DNA from: Christensenella sp. UBA2853
Lineage (GTDB): Bacteria; Bacillota; Clostridia; Christensenellales; Aristaeellaceae
Reading direction: 5' to 3'
NCBI GenBank assembly: GCA_002350845.1
Contig: DEFL01000021.1
Span: 15,070 to 79,069 of the forward strand
DNA: 64,000 bases
Shown here: piece after piece, positions 39,607 through 48,164 of the stretch
Position numbering within the stretch: the stretch's first letter is position 1
How the letters are laid out: every line of letters starts with the position of its first letter
Position numbers and translations under genes: made by a program
The notes under the pieces: model-generated
Told to the model about the DNA's origin: nothing
Databases searched by the model: none
Seen by the model: the letters and a program-made list of their open reading frames with translations, nothing else

Positions 39607-40146
39607 TCAGGAAAAGCAGCTGCCGCCGAAGAGATCATAGAGAATGTCAGCCAGCTCTGCGGAAGAGGTGCGGCAGCCGGACAGGGCATAGCGTTTGACC
39701 ACCCCGGTAATGCCGCCGGCGTAAAAATCGGCAGCATACTGCCTTCTGTCATTGGGAACGGAGTGCAGGAAACAGGGACAGTCGGACAGGGCATCGTGAA
39801 TGCTGTCGTAAAGCAGATATTCGATGTGGTTTTCCACCAGCATGCGGAGAAAATCGCGGTTGGATGTAATATAGGTGCTGTATCCGCTGCACAGGTGGGA
39901 GAGACTGGAGTCGCAGGGATCCGCCTCTTCTTCCGGCGCATAGCCGTACTGCTCCTGCAGGGTGAAGGTGACGACGTTTTCACGGGAGGTAAAGAGTGTA
40001 TAAAACGTCTGACGCGAAATGCCGGCTGTTTTGCACAGTTCACTGATGGTGATGTCCTGATAGGGCTTCTCATCGATGAGCTGCATGAGCGCCTGCGCGA
40101 TCTGGCGCTGTGAGGACAGGGCTACCTTGTTGTTTCCGCAGTACAT
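39607..40146 (-). CDS. TetR/AcrR family transcriptional regulator
   Basis: The 179-residue protein has a TetR N-terminal DNA-binding domain: SSQRQIAQALMQLIDEKPYQDITISELCKTAGISRQTFYTLFTSRENVV (residues 11-59), with the recognition helix at ISRQTFYTLF. The ligand domain (60-179) has the short, variable form with a C-terminal helix TSSAELADILYDLFGG typical of the DhaS-like subgroup. The ATG has GGGAGG upstream. It is divergent from lon; two palindromes between them are the obvious operator sites, so it probably represses its own gene and lon. The effector is unknown. Confidence 0.88.
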   Translation of the reverse strand: MYCGNNKVALSSQRQIAQALMQLIDEKPYQDITISELCKTAGISRQTFYTLFTSRENVVTFTLQEQYGYAPEEEADPCDSSLSHLCSGYSTYITSNRDFLRMLVENHIEYLLYDSIHDALSDCPCFLHSVPNDRRQYAADFYAGGITGVVKRYALSGCRTSSAELADILYDLFGGSCFS

Positions 40147-40209
40147 GGTGTGCCTCCCTGAAAAAACTGAAAACCCGGCACCGGAAGGTTCCGGATTTTT
40201 TTCTGCCTG

Positions 40210-40238
40210 AGTCTACTCCAAAGCTTGACAATTGTCAA
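40210..40238 (-). promoter_or_regulatory. promoter of the TetR gene
   Basis: On the minus strand TTGACA (40233-40238), 17 bases, TAGACT (40210-40215). The -35 is one half of the first palindrome. Confidence 0.7.
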
Positions 40239-40239
40239 G
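40224..40239. promoter_or_regulatory. operator palindrome 1 (TetR/lon intergenic)
   Basis: CTTGACAATTGTCAAG is a perfect 16-base palindrome containing the -35 boxes of both divergent promoters. Confidence 0.8.
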
Positions 40240-40253
40240 GTTGGGTGTATGCT
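40225..40253 (+). promoter_or_regulatory. promoter of lon
   Basis: TTGACA (40225-40230), 17 bases, TATGCT (40248-40253). Its -35 box is in palindrome 1 and palindrome 2 starts about where transcription would begin. Confidence 0.7.
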
Positions 40254-40264
40254 CCCTGACACAA

Positions 40265-40282
40265 CCTTGACAAATGTCAAGG
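40265..40282. promoter_or_regulatory. operator palindrome 2 (TetR/lon intergenic)
   Basis: CCTTGACAAATGTCAAGG repeats the core of palindrome 1; the two centres are 42 bases apart, four helical turns. Confidence 0.8.
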
Positions 40283-40345
40283 TACTAGATCCGATGCGCC
40301 GGAGAGACCCTGTCTGTGCGGCGCGGAATCCAGGGAGGGAATACC

Positions 40346-42646
40346 ATGTCCGTAATGCCGGTCTATCGTCATGTGATCCTGCCGGGTGCCCATGTGTACC
40401 TGCGCACGTCGGATGTTGAATCCATGACTGACAGAAAACCCGCAGCGGGCGAGCGCATGACGTTTGTCCTGCTGAAAGAAGAAACAACCCGTGAAAATAT
40501 GACCTCTGACAGTTTTTATCCCATCGGTGCATCCGGCACGGTGACGGAGGTCAATCCTGCGGGATATCTGAGTATTGTCGTTGAAAACCGTGTCCATATT
40601 GACGAAATCACGGTCCTGCCAAACCGCACCGTGTCGCTGAGCATGTCCAGGCGTCCCGAGCGGGAAGACCTGCGCGGGGAAGAGGCCGCGGCGCGGCTGG
40701 AGCAGGTCAAAAAGCACATTATTGATTTTGCTGAGCCCTACCAGTGGGGCCAGATGGTCCGCGTTCAGGCCCAGAGATGGGAAAACCTGTGGGATGTGGC
40801 CTGCGCCCTCTCCCCGTGGATGGCTGCAAGCGCTGCCGAGCGGTATGCGCTTCTGGAAGAGGACAGCCTGCAGACCCGCTTTGACATGACGGAGAAGCTG
40901 GTGCTTGAAAATCTGGAGCTGATGCGCATTCACACAGAGGCCGAGAGCGCGCAGGAGGAAGACTATCAGAAGCTGTACCGCGAATCGGCGATCAAAAAGC
41001 AGATGGAATATCTGCAGAAGGAACTGGACGGCATGCATCCCGAGGAAGTGTCGGATGTGCGCCGGCTTGAACTGTTGCTGGAGTCATCCGGCATGAATGA
41101 GACAGCCCAGAGAGAAGGCCGGCGCGTGCTGACCCGCCTGAAGAATGAAGGCGGCCAGGGCCCGGAAGCCGGCATGCTGACGGACTATCTCGAACTGCTG
41201 ACCTCGCTTCCCTGGAAAAAGGAACCGGCCCAGCCGATCTCGCTCAGGGAGGCCCGGGAAGTCCTGGACCATGACCATTCCGGCCTGGAGAAGGTGAAAA
41301 AGCGGATCATCCAGCAGCTCGCCGTGATGACGCTGCGCGCTCAGCAGTCGGGTTCCATTCTGTGCTTTGTCGGTGCGCCGGGCACCGGAAAAACCAGCAT
41401 TGGACAGAGCATAGCGAACGCGCTCGGACGCCGATATGTCCGCGTCAGTCTCGGCGGCATCCGGGATGAGGCGGATATCCGCGGACACCGCAGGACCTAC
41501 ATCGGGTCCATGCCCGGGCGGATCATTGACGGAATCCACAAGTGCGGCGTCTCCAACCCTGTGATGGTGCTCGATGAAATCGACAAGCTCAGCGCAGGCT
41601 ATGCCGGCGATCCGGCCAGTGCCCTTCTCGAAGTGCTGGACCCGGAGCAGAATGCAGCATTTACCGATCACTATCTCAATGTGCCCTTTGATCTGTCCGA
41701 TGTCCTCTTTATCTGCACAGCCAATACGCTCGATACCATACCGGAACCCCTGCTCAACCGCATGGAAGTGATCCCCTTTGAGGGCTATACGCCGCTGGAG
41801 AAGATGCGGATCGCCCGGGAGCATCTGCTGCCCAAGGCCATGGAGGCTGTGGGCATCGGGAAGGATCTGCTGGAAGTGACAGACGGCGCTCTGGAAAAGG
41901 TCATCTCGGGATACACCCGGGAGGCCGGCGTCAGGGGCCTGAAAAAGCGGATGGACCAGATCTGCCGCAGCGCGGCGGTGGAAATGGTGGAGCATCCCGG
42001 CGAGAGAATTCAGGTGACAGAGGACAATCTTCAGACCTTCATGGATCGTCATCCCATGCATCGCCAGCAGGTGCCTGAGGAGAACCGGCCGGGCATTGTG
42101 ACCGGCCTTGCCTGGACCAGCGTGGGCGGAGAAATTCTGTACATCCAGTCCCTCCTCACCCGGGGCAGCGGAAAGATGACGATCACGGGACAGCTCGGAG
42201 ATGTGATGAAGGAATCGGCTCAGATTGCGGTATCCCTGGTCAAGTCGCTGTTCCCGGACAAGGCGGAAATCTTTCAGGATCATGACCTGCATATCCATGT
42301 GCCTGACGGCGCGACGCCCAAGGATGGTCCGAGTGCCGGCATCACACTGACCTGTGCCCTGGCTTCCCTTGTGACCGGCACATCGGTGCGTCCTGATATG
42401 GCGATGACCGGGGAGGTCAGTCTGCAGGGCGATGTCAACCCGATTGGCGGACTGCCGGAGAAGCTGATGGCGGCCCAGAGGAGCGGCGTCAAAACGGTCT
42501 TTATCCCGAAGGAGAACGTCGATGATCTGCAGGATGTGCCGGAAGAAATTCAGAAGGATCTGAAAATCGTTCCGGTCGGATCCGTTGAGGAAGTGCTCAC
42601 GAAGCTGGGCATGCCGGTGGAAGACGGCATGGCAGCAGCCGGCTGA
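40346..42646 (+). CDS. lon: ATP-dependent protease Lon (endopeptidase La)
   Basis: The 766-residue protein (ATG at 40346, GGGAGGG upstream) has all Lon domains: an N-terminal substrate domain (about 1-190), a coiled region (KLYRESAIKKQMEYLQKEL), the AAA+ module with Walker A GAPGTGKT from residue 343 and Walker B VMVLDEIDKLS near 407, and the protease domain with DGPSAGITLTCA near 660 (catalytic Ser) and GGLPEKLMAAQ near 703 (catalytic Lys). It degrades misfolded and regulatory proteins in the cytoplasm. The N-terminal domain starts abruptly and looks slightly shorter than usual. Unlike the common heat-shock arrangement, it lies beside a TetR repressor gene with shared palindromes. Confidence 0.95.
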   Translation: MSVMPVYRHVILPGAHVYLRTSDVESMTDRKPAAGERMTFVLLKEETTRENMTSDSFYPIGASGTVTEVNPAGYLSIVVENRVHIDEITVLPNRTVSLSMSRRPEREDLRGEEAAARLEQVKKHIIDFAEPYQWGQMVRVQAQRWENLWDVACALSPWMAASAAERYALLEEDSLQTRFDMTEKLVLENLELMRIHTEAESAQEEDYQKLYRESAIKKQMEYLQKELDGMHPEEVSDVRRLELLLESSGMNETAQREGRRVLTRLKNEGGQGPEAGMLTDYLELLTSLPWKKEPAQPISLREAREVLDHDHSGLEKVKKRIIQQLAVMTLRAQQSGSILCFVGAPGTGKTSIGQSIANALGRRYVRVSLGGIRDEADIRGHRRTYIGSMPGRIIDGIHKCGVSNPVMVLDEIDKLSAGYAGDPASALLEVLDPEQNAAFTDHYLNVPFDLSDVLFICTANTLDTIPEPLLNRMEVIPFEGYTPLEKMRIAREHLLPKAMEAVGIGKDLLEVTDGALEKVISGYTREAGVRGLKKRMDQICRSAAVEMVEHPGERIQVTEDNLQTFMDRHPMHRQQVPEENRPGIVTGLAWTSVGGEILYIQSLLTRGSGKMTITGQLGDVMKESAQIAVSLVKSLFPDKAEIFQDHDLHIHVPDGATPKDGPSAGITLTCALASLVTGTSVRPDMAMTGEVSLQGDVNPIGGLPEKLMAAQRSGVKTVFIPKENVDDLQDVPEEIQKDLKIVPVGSVEEVLTKLGMPVEDGMAAAG

Positions 42647-42659
42647 AGGCCGGAAATTC

Positions 42660-42712
42660 AAAGAGCAGCGAAGCAGAGGATGGAAATCCTGAGCTTCGCT
42701 GCTCTTTATTTT
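42660..42712. terminator. bidirectional terminator between lon and rubrerythrin
   Basis: AAAGAGCAGCGAAGC pairs with GCTTCGCTGCTCTTT (about 42659-42707), T-rich on the rightward side. Confidence 0.85.
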
Positions 42713-42735
42713 ACCCTTTTGGTGCCTGTGAGAGT

Positions 42736-43290
42736 TCAGTAGTTCTCTGCACGGACTTCAAAATAGCTCTGCGGATGGTTGCAGACAGGGCATACATCGG
42801 GGGCGGAGGTGCCGACCACGATGTGACCGCAGTTGCGGCATTCCCAGATGGTCACGCCGGACTTCTTGAAGACTTCCATGGCCTGGACATTGGCCAGGAG
42901 CTTGCGGTAGCGCTCTTCATGCATCTTTTCAATGGCGCCCACGCCGCGGAACTGTTCAGCGAGGTCATGGAAGCCTTCCTCATCGGCTTCACGGGCCATG
43001 CGCTCATACATGTCGGTCCACTCGGCATTCTCGCCCTCTGCGGCATGCAGAAGGTTTTCTTCCGTCGTGCCGACACCGCCCAGTGCCTTGAACCAGAGCT
43101 TGGCGTGCTCCTTCTCGTTGTCAGCGGTGTGCAGGAAGAGGGCAGCGATCTGCTCATAGCCGGCCTTTTTGGCGACGGAAGCGAAATAGGTATACTTGTT
43201 TCTTGCCATGGATTCGCCGGCAAAGGCTTCCATCAGGTTCTTTTCGGTTTTGGTGCCGGCATAGCGGTTGGTGCTCTTGACTTCACTCAT
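42736..43290 (-). CDS. rubrerythrin
   Basis: The 184-residue protein starts at the ATG at 43290 (GGAGGGG upstream). The four-helix ferritin-like diiron domain shows TEKNLMEAFAGESMARNKYTYFA near residue 14, TADNEKEHAKLWF near 55 and GAIEKMHEERYRKLL near 117, supplying the Glu and His iron ligands. The C-terminal rubredoxin domain has CRNCGH near 151 and CPVCNHPQSYFEV near 166 for the FeCys4 centre. Rubrerythrin reduces hydrogen peroxide in anaerobes. It appears monocistronic. Confidence 0.95.
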   Translation of the reverse strand: MSEVKSTNRYAGTKTEKNLMEAFAGESMARNKYTYFASVAKKAGYEQIAALFLHTADNEKEHAKLWFKALGGVGTTEENLLHAAEGENAEWTDMYERMAREADEEGFHDLAEQFRGVGAIEKMHEERYRKLLANVQAMEVFKKSGVTIWECRNCGHIVVGTSAPDVCPVCNHPQSYFEVRAENY

Positions 43291-43436
43291 TTTAATCCCC
43301 TCCGTGATCTTCATCTGTGTTGTGCTGCTGTATCCGGATTCTTGCCCGGAAGACGGCCTAATTGTATAATATCATCAGCTGATAGGGGAAAGATAGGATT
43401 TTTTTCTCAGATTCTGGTAAGATCGGAGCAGAGAAG

Positions 43437-44402
43437 ATGAAAAACAGCGGAAACCGGCATGAGGATGCCCTGGCAGTGCATTACAACCAGGGAAGCTATC
43501 CGGCGTATCTGGGGCAGGAAGAGCTGTCGGAGATGATGCATTTCCGGACCCTCACGCACTGGCATGAGGAGTTTGAGTTTCTGAGGGTCCTCTCGGGCGG
43601 CATGCTCCATGAGATCGAAGGCGTCACAGTGGAACTCACGGCAGGCGACCTTCTCTTTGTCAACGTGCACAGGATGCACCGCAGCAAGCGCATGACGCGC
43701 GGAGGGCAGGCGTCGGCATGCGTTTTTCAGATCATGCAGTTTCATCCCTCGGCGCTCTACGGCGATCTGGTCCTGACGCGCAGGACCGTGCTCCCGCTCA
43801 TGAACAGCCGGAACTGCAGCTATGTGCATATTGCCCATGATGATCCGGACGCCGAAACCTGGCATACCCTCTTTGATCTGTGCTTTCGTTTTGCCGGCGC
43901 ATCGGACGCTGAGCGCTCGGCCGGGCTGACCGGCGCGGCCTATATGCTGCTCGCGCTCCTGACCGGGGTGTGCAGGCGGGAAATCCTCCCGGAGACAGGA
44001 TCCCGGGACAGTACGGAGCTGAGGGATGTGCGGCGCATGCTGTCCTATATCTATGCCAATTACCAGGAGAAGATCGGGCTGGATGACATTGCGGGGGAGA
44101 TTGCTGCCAGCCGCAGCCGCTGCGCACGCCTCTTCCGGAAATATATGGACCATGCACCGGTGGAATTTCTGAACATCTACCGACTGCAGGCAGCCTCGGA
44201 AAAGCTGCTGGACGGAACGGAAACGATTGCGTCCATCGCGCTCTCGTGCGGCTTTTCCGACCAGAGCTATTTCGGAAAGGCGTTTCAGAAGGCGTATGGC
44301 ATGAGCCCGGGAAAGTACAGGGCCCTGGGCGGCAGAGTGCAGGTGACGGAAGACCCGGGAAGGGATGAACAACAGACACAGAAGGACATTCCGGGCATAT
44401 AA
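43437..44402 (+). CDS. AraC family transcriptional regulator with cupin sensor domain
   Basis: The 321-residue protein has an N-terminal AraC-type cupin (THWHEEFEFLRVLSGGMLHEIEG near residue 40, LTAGDLLFVNVHRMHRS near 67) and two C-terminal helix-turn-helix motifs: IGLDDIAGEIAASRSRCARLFRKYM near 215, and IASIALSCGFSDQSYFGKAFQKAYGMSPGKYR near 264, the standard AraC signature. Such proteins usually sense a sugar or similar ligand and activate carbohydrate genes. Neither neighbour is a sugar gene, so its targets may lie elsewhere, perhaps the pectin genes of this window. A terminator follows. Confidence 0.92.
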   Translation: MKNSGNRHEDALAVHYNQGSYPAYLGQEELSEMMHFRTLTHWHEEFEFLRVLSGGMLHEIEGVTVELTAGDLLFVNVHRMHRSKRMTRGGQASACVFQIMQFHPSALYGDLVLTRRTVLPLMNSRNCSYVHIAHDDPDAETWHTLFDLCFRFAGASDAERSAGLTGAAYMLLALLTGVCRREILPETGSRDSTELRDVRRMLSYIYANYQEKIGLDDIAGEIAASRSRCARLFRKYMDHAPVEFLNIYRLQAASEKLLDGTETIASIALSCGFSDQSYFGKAFQKAYGMSPGKYRALGGRVQVTEDPGRDEQQTQKDIPGI

Positions 44403-44440
44403 AAAATGCTTTCGCAGAATGGACTGCGGAAGCATTTTTT
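44401..44440. terminator. bidirectional terminator between the AraC gene and the antiporter
   Basis: AAAAAATGCTT-CGCAG pairs with CTGCG-AAGCATTTTTT (44401-44440), with A and T runs on the outer sides. Confidence 0.9.
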
Positions 44441-44455
44441 CAGTACACGGCCACG

Positions 44456-45667
44456 TCAGGCGGTTTTCTTTCCGGCACCGGCATTTTCCGGTGTGATTTC
44501 TCCGGCCTTCAGCAGTGCGGTCTTGGTGATGACCGGGCCTGTGAGCTCGTACACCAGGGTGCCTGCGAGAACTACGGCGTTGATGATCGCACCGTACTCG
44601 GGGAGATCCTGCATGGCCAGACGCGCCATGCCGATGGCCACACCGGCCTGCGGAATCAGGGTCAGGCCGAGATAGCGGATAATGTTGCGGTCGCACTTTT
44701 CCACCACGGCGCCGAGCGTTGCGCCCAGCACTTTGCCGGCCACGCGGGCGATCACATAGATGACGCCGACCAGGCCCACCGTGGTGAGCACGGAGAAGTC
44801 CAGACCGGCCCCGCTGAGCACAAAGAAGAGCATGAACAGGGGCGGCGTGAAGCGGTCGCACTGCTCAAGCATGGCGGTGCTGTCATGGCACAGGTTGACC
44901 ATGGTCGCCCCGATCATCATGCAGACCAGAAGGCTGGAAAGGTTGAGCACATTGGGGGCGGAAAGGCCGACACCCAGGAACACCGCGCACAGTGTCAGGG
45001 CCAGTTTGTTGCCGCGGCTGTGGAAGAACCGCAGGACCAGGCTCAGCACAAAGCCGATCACAACGCCCAGCAGCAGGGAGAGAATGATCTGCACCAGCGG
45101 CATGAGCAGCAGGGAAACGGCGCTCAGCTGCGTCCCCTCGCCGCGGTCCAGGGAAATGGCCAGATTGGAGAGCACGGCATAGAGAATGAGACCGGTGGCA
45201 TCATCCATGGCGACCACCGGCAGGAGCATGGAGCAGACAGGGCCTTTGGCCTTGTACTGCCGGATGACCATGAGTGTGGCGGCCGGGGCCGTGGCGGCGG
45301 CAATCGCCGCAAGCGTCAGGGAGACGGGGAGCGGCTGACGGATGGCGTACAGGGCAAGGAAGACAACGAGCGAGGCAAATACGCTCTCAAAGCAGGTAAT
45401 GACAATCGGCTTGATGCCGATGTTTTTCAGATAGCTCAGCTTGAATTCCGCGCCGATGGAGTAGGCGATAAAACCCAGGGCGACATCGGAGATGATGCTC
45501 AGGGACGAGGTGGCGTTGACATCGAGCACACCAAAGACCGGTCCGAGGAGCACGCCGGCAATGAGATAGGCGGTGACATTGGGAAGCCGGACATAGCGGA
45601 TCAGCCGGCTCATGAACAGGCCTGCAGCCATGGCAATGGCCAGGCAGAGCAGAGGATACTGGCTCAT
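44456..45667 (-). CDS. CPA2-type cation/proton antiporter
   Basis: The 403-residue membrane protein has twelve or so helices in the Kef/NhaP-like arrangement: YVRLPNVTAYLIAGVLLGPVFG near residue 25, IISDVALGFIAYSIGAEFKLSYL near 57, AAATAPAATLMVIRQYKAKGP near 123 and VVAMDDATGLILYAVLS near 152, whose Asp-Asp pair is the ion-binding site of electrogenic CPA2 exchangers. There is no C-terminal RCK domain. It exchanges sodium or potassium for protons. Its start overlaps the end of the PII-like gene by four bases, so the two are co-translated and the PII-like protein is the likely regulator. Confidence 0.9.
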   Translation of the reverse strand: MSQYPLLCLAIAMAAGLFMSRLIRYVRLPNVTAYLIAGVLLGPVFGVLDVNATSSLSIISDVALGFIAYSIGAEFKLSYLKNIGIKPIVITCFESVFASLVVFLALYAIRQPLPVSLTLAAIAAATAPAATLMVIRQYKAKGPVCSMLLPVVAMDDATGLILYAVLSNLAISLDRGEGTQLSAVSLLLMPLVQIILSLLLGVVIGFVLSLVLRFFHSRGNKLALTLCAVFLGVGLSAPNVLNLSSLLVCMMIGATMVNLCHDSTAMLEQCDRFTPPLFMLFFVLSGAGLDFSVLTTVGLVGVIYVIARVAGKVLGATLGAVVEKCDRNIIRYLGLTLIPQAGVAIGMARLAMQDLPEYGAIINAVVLAGTLVYELTGPVITKTALLKAGEITPENAGAGKKTA

Positions 45668-46008
45668 CGCTTTTTTTCCACTCCTTCCACAAAGGACAGG
45701 GGCAGGGCGAAAGCGACGCCGGAGTCGGGGGTGTGAAGACCGCCTGTGACGGAATTGATGATGTCCATCATTTCAGGGATCTGTTCATCTTTCAGGACAC
45801 AGAAAAAGGTCTTGGACTGTCTGCGCTCAGGGTTGAAGAGCTGGCGGAGAATGCCGGTCATGGGAAAATCCACATCATCGCCATCCAGGACGCGCATCAT
45901 GCCGGTGGAGTCGAGCACAGTGGCTCCGCCGATTTTCTTTTCCAGCATGCGGGAAAAGATCTCATCGAGATATTCTGTCCGGTTGAGGACCATAACAAAA
46001 AGCTGCAT
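45664..46008 (-). CDS. PII-like signalling protein
   Basis: The 114-residue protein has the ferredoxin-like PII pattern: MQLFVMVLNRTEYLDEIFSRMLEKKIGGATVLDSTGM at the start, a T-loop-sized insertion (MTGILRQLFNPERRQSKTFFCVL near 50-71), and DEQIPEMMDIINSVTG near 72. It lacks the strict GlnB nucleotide and uridylylation motifs, so it belongs to the broader PII-like group (such as those paired with transporters). Such trimers bind nucleotides and gate a membrane partner. The direct overlap with the antiporter gene supports that. An AGGCAGCG lies before the ATG. Confidence 0.8.
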   Translation of the reverse strand: MQLFVMVLNRTEYLDEIFSRMLEKKIGGATVLDSTGMMRVLDGDDVDFPMTGILRQLFNPERRQSKTFFCVLKDEQIPEMMDIINSVTGGLHTPDSGVAFALPLSFVEGVEKKR

Positions 46009-46025
46009 ACGCTGCCTCCGTTTGT

Positions 46026-46049
46026 AATGAAATTGGAACCGCTTTCATT
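46026..46049. promoter_or_regulatory. candidate operator upstream of the PII-like gene
   Basis: AATGAAA (46026-46032) and TTTCATT (46043-46049) form a perfect 7-base inverted repeat with a 10-base gap, overlapping the end of the -10 box and the start of transcription. Confidence 0.5.
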
Positions 46050-46074
46050 ATAGTCCGTTTTGAAATTTTGTTAA
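46047..46074 (-). promoter_or_regulatory. promoter of the PII-like/antiporter pair
   Basis: On the minus strand TTAACA (46069-46074), 16 bases, TATAAT (46047-46052). Confidence 0.65.
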
Positions 46075-46098
46075 GCTGAAAACGTTTGCACCAGGGCG

Positions 46099-46656
46099 TC
46101 ATGCGCGCGTGCTGCAGGCCGTCCCGGGGACTGCGGCGCGCAGCGGGGTGTTCAGGGAGAGACAGCGGAGCGACCAGATCTCCCGGAAGGGAATCAGGGT
46201 CTCCCCGACCAGGAGCGTTTCACTGACCGGGGAGAGCGCGCGGAGGAGACCGGTCACGGTGACGTAATCCCCCAGCCCCCAGCGGTCATCCGTGTCCGGC
46301 AGATCATTGGGCACAAAGTAGCAGACCGTGAGCACGGCCTGCACGCGCAGGGCGGCACGGCTGTTCGGGCAGAGGCGGGCGAGCTTGGCGAGCTGTTTTC
46401 CGAGCTTTTCTTCGCTCTCGGGCGTATGCACCCGGCGCTTTTCATACTGCCGGCGTTTTCTGCGGATGGCATCGCTGTAGCCGTCGAGCGCGTCATAGGG
46501 CTGAAAAAGTTTGGCGCGCTTTTCGGCGGGCATGGCAGGATGCCGCAGGGAGAATGCATCCTGAAAATGCACGGGACGGCTGGCCCCGGCCAGGTCCGCA
46601 TAGTTTCTGGACAGCGACGGGCTGGTCGCGATCTTCCAGGCAAGCTGCATGGTCAT
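46099..46656 (-). CDS. YolD-like protein, partner of the Y-family polymerase
   Basis: The 185-residue cytoplasmic protein contains AKLFQPYDALDGYSDAIRRKRRQYEK near residue 48, which fits the YolD signature of an aromatic-x-P-x-DAL-x-G block, then a basic helical stretch, and ends with LLVGETLIPFREIWSLR, resembling the YolD closing strand. The assignment is by eye and moderate. YolD-like proteins sit beside UvrX/UmuC-type polymerases in Firmicutes and are thought to play the UmuD-like partner role. Here it follows the polymerase gene by 24 bases in the same direction, as expected. Confidence 0.7.
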   Translation of the reverse strand: MTMQLAWKIATSPSLSRNYADLAGASRPVHFQDAFSLRHPAMPAEKRAKLFQPYDALDGYSDAIRRKRRQYEKRRVHTPESEEKLGKQLAKLARLCPNSRAALRVQAVLTVCYFVPNDLPDTDDRWGLGDYVTVTGLLRALSPVSETLLVGETLIPFREIWSLRCLSLNTPLRAAVPGTACSTRA

Positions 46657-46680
46657 ATCCTCCTCTCCGGATCCGGAAAT

Positions 46681-48051
46681 TCATGCCTGATGTCCGCCGA
46701 TCTGCTGGTTTCTCTCGCGCGTGGTGGCGCCGGGGACAAAGTCTGTGCCCTTGAGTATGACGTTCAGACCGTGCTTTCCGCGCAGGTCCAGCACCGTTTC
46801 CTGCAGATGGCGTTCCTTCTCCTGCGTCTCATAGTCGGTAAAGAAATCGAGCTGACGCAGCATGTCCGAGGGCTGCACGTCCTCCGCTGCGATCCCCAGA
46901 CGCCGGATGAGCAGATGGGGCGGAACATCCGACTCAAAGCGGTTCGAAAGCAGATCGCGGATCTCACGGCTGGAGGCAGAGGGCGAGAGCAGATGGACTG
47001 TGGCCACAGTGTGGGGCGGGATGAGCCGGCCATAAAAATCCATGTACAGCGGCCCGTGGTAGAGTCCCTGATCGACGGACTCATGGTCATAGCAGACATA
47101 GAAAACAAACGTTTTCGCCACCAGGGCGCGGGCGGTGAGGTCGTAGGCGACCTTTTCCGCCATCTCCTGAAAAACAGCCAGCGCTTCCCGGAAGTGGTAG
47201 GGCCGGGAGAGGACCTGACCGACACTGCGCGAGCGTGAGGAGGGGCGGTAGGCCTTGATGTCCTCCATGGTGCAGTGCTCCTGCCCCCAGGCGTGGTCGA
47301 TGAGCAGCTCGGCATTGACCCCGAAGAGGGAATAGAGCATTTCCTCATTGCGCAGGGACATGCGAGCGACATCCCCCATGGTGAACATGTCGTGGGCATA
47401 GAGCCGGCGGGAGGTGCCGGCGGCCACCATCCAGAAGTCCGTGATCGGCACATGCGGCCAGAGCAGGCGGCAGTAGCTCTTTTCGTCGAGCTCGGCAATG
47501 CGCACCCCGTCCCGGTCAGGCGGGGCTTTTTTGGCGACAATGTCCATGGCCACCTTGGCCAGGTAAAGATTGGTCCCAATGCCGACCGTGGCCGTGATGC
47601 CGGTGGATTTCAGGACATCGCGGATGAGCGTCATGGCCAGATCGTGCGCGGAGCCGTGATAGAGGTGCAGGTAGGGTGCGGCGTGGATAAAGCACTCATC
47701 GATGGAATAGACGTGGATGTCCTCCTGGGAGACATAGCGCAGATAGATGCCGTAGATTTCGGCCGATGTGTCCAGATAGAGCTGCATGCGCGGCGGGGCA
47801 ACGATGTATTCGATGTGCGTGCGGCTGCGCGCCTCGGCCTCCCGGATGGCGCGCCGGGCCTCGAACAGGCGCGGCCGGGACGGCACGCCGACGGCCTTGA
47901 GGGCGGGGGATACGGCCAGACAGATGGTCTGGTCGGTGCGGCTTTCATCGGCGACGAGCAGACGGGCCCGGAGCGGGTCCAGACCGCGTGCCACGCATTC
48001 CACGGAGGCGTAATAGGATTTCAGGTCGATGCAGATATACATGTCCGGCAT
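46681..48051 (-). CDS. Y-family DNA polymerase (UmuC/DinB-like)
   Basis: The 456-residue protein is a full-length translesion polymerase: MYICIDLKSYYASVECVARG at the start supplies the first metal-binding Asp, HVYSIDECFIHAAPYL near residue 113 the Asp-Glu pair, and TATVGIGTNLYLAKVAMDIVAKK near 152 is the palm/thumb boundary. The little-finger region follows (RSRSVGQVLSRPYHF near 271). It ends RERNQQIGG, like UvrX-type polymerases of Firmicutes and their plasmids and phages. It copies past damaged bases at low fidelity. It sits in one leftward run with the S24 repressor gene upstream and the YolD-like gene downstream. Confidence 0.93.
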   Translation of the reverse strand: MPDMYICIDLKSYYASVECVARGLDPLRARLLVADESRTDQTICLAVSPALKAVGVPSRPRLFEARRAIREAEARSRTHIEYIVAPPRMQLYLDTSAEIYGIYLRYVSQEDIHVYSIDECFIHAAPYLHLYHGSAHDLAMTLIRDVLKSTGITATVGIGTNLYLAKVAMDIVAKKAPPDRDGVRIAELDEKSYCRLLWPHVPITDFWMVAAGTSRRLYAHDMFTMGDVARMSLRNEEMLYSLFGVNAELLIDHAWGQEHCTMEDIKAYRPSSRSRSVGQVLSRPYHFREALAVFQEMAEKVAYDLTARALVAKTFVFYVCYDHESVDQGLYHGPLYMDFYGRLIPPHTVATVHLLSPSASSREIRDLLSNRFESDVPPHLLIRRLGIAAEDVQPSDMLRQLDFFTDYETQEKERHLQETVLDLRGKHGLNVILKGTDFVPGATTRERNQQIGGHQA

Positions 48052-48117
48052 GCAGACACCTCCCTCCTGGTTCGGTCAGGCTGATTGAAACGGTGCGCAT
48101 TCTGTGGGATGAGGCAG

Positions 48118-48141
48118 CCCTGCCCGGAAGAGAGGGCAGGG
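48118..48141. other. hairpin between the S24 gene and the polymerase gene
   Basis: CCCTGCCC (48118-48125) pairs with GGGCAGGG (48134-48141). There is no T run on either side, so it may be an attenuator or mRNA-processing structure rather than a terminator. Confidence 0.45.
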
Positions 48142-48164
48142 CCGGACAGAAGGAAAAACGTGAT

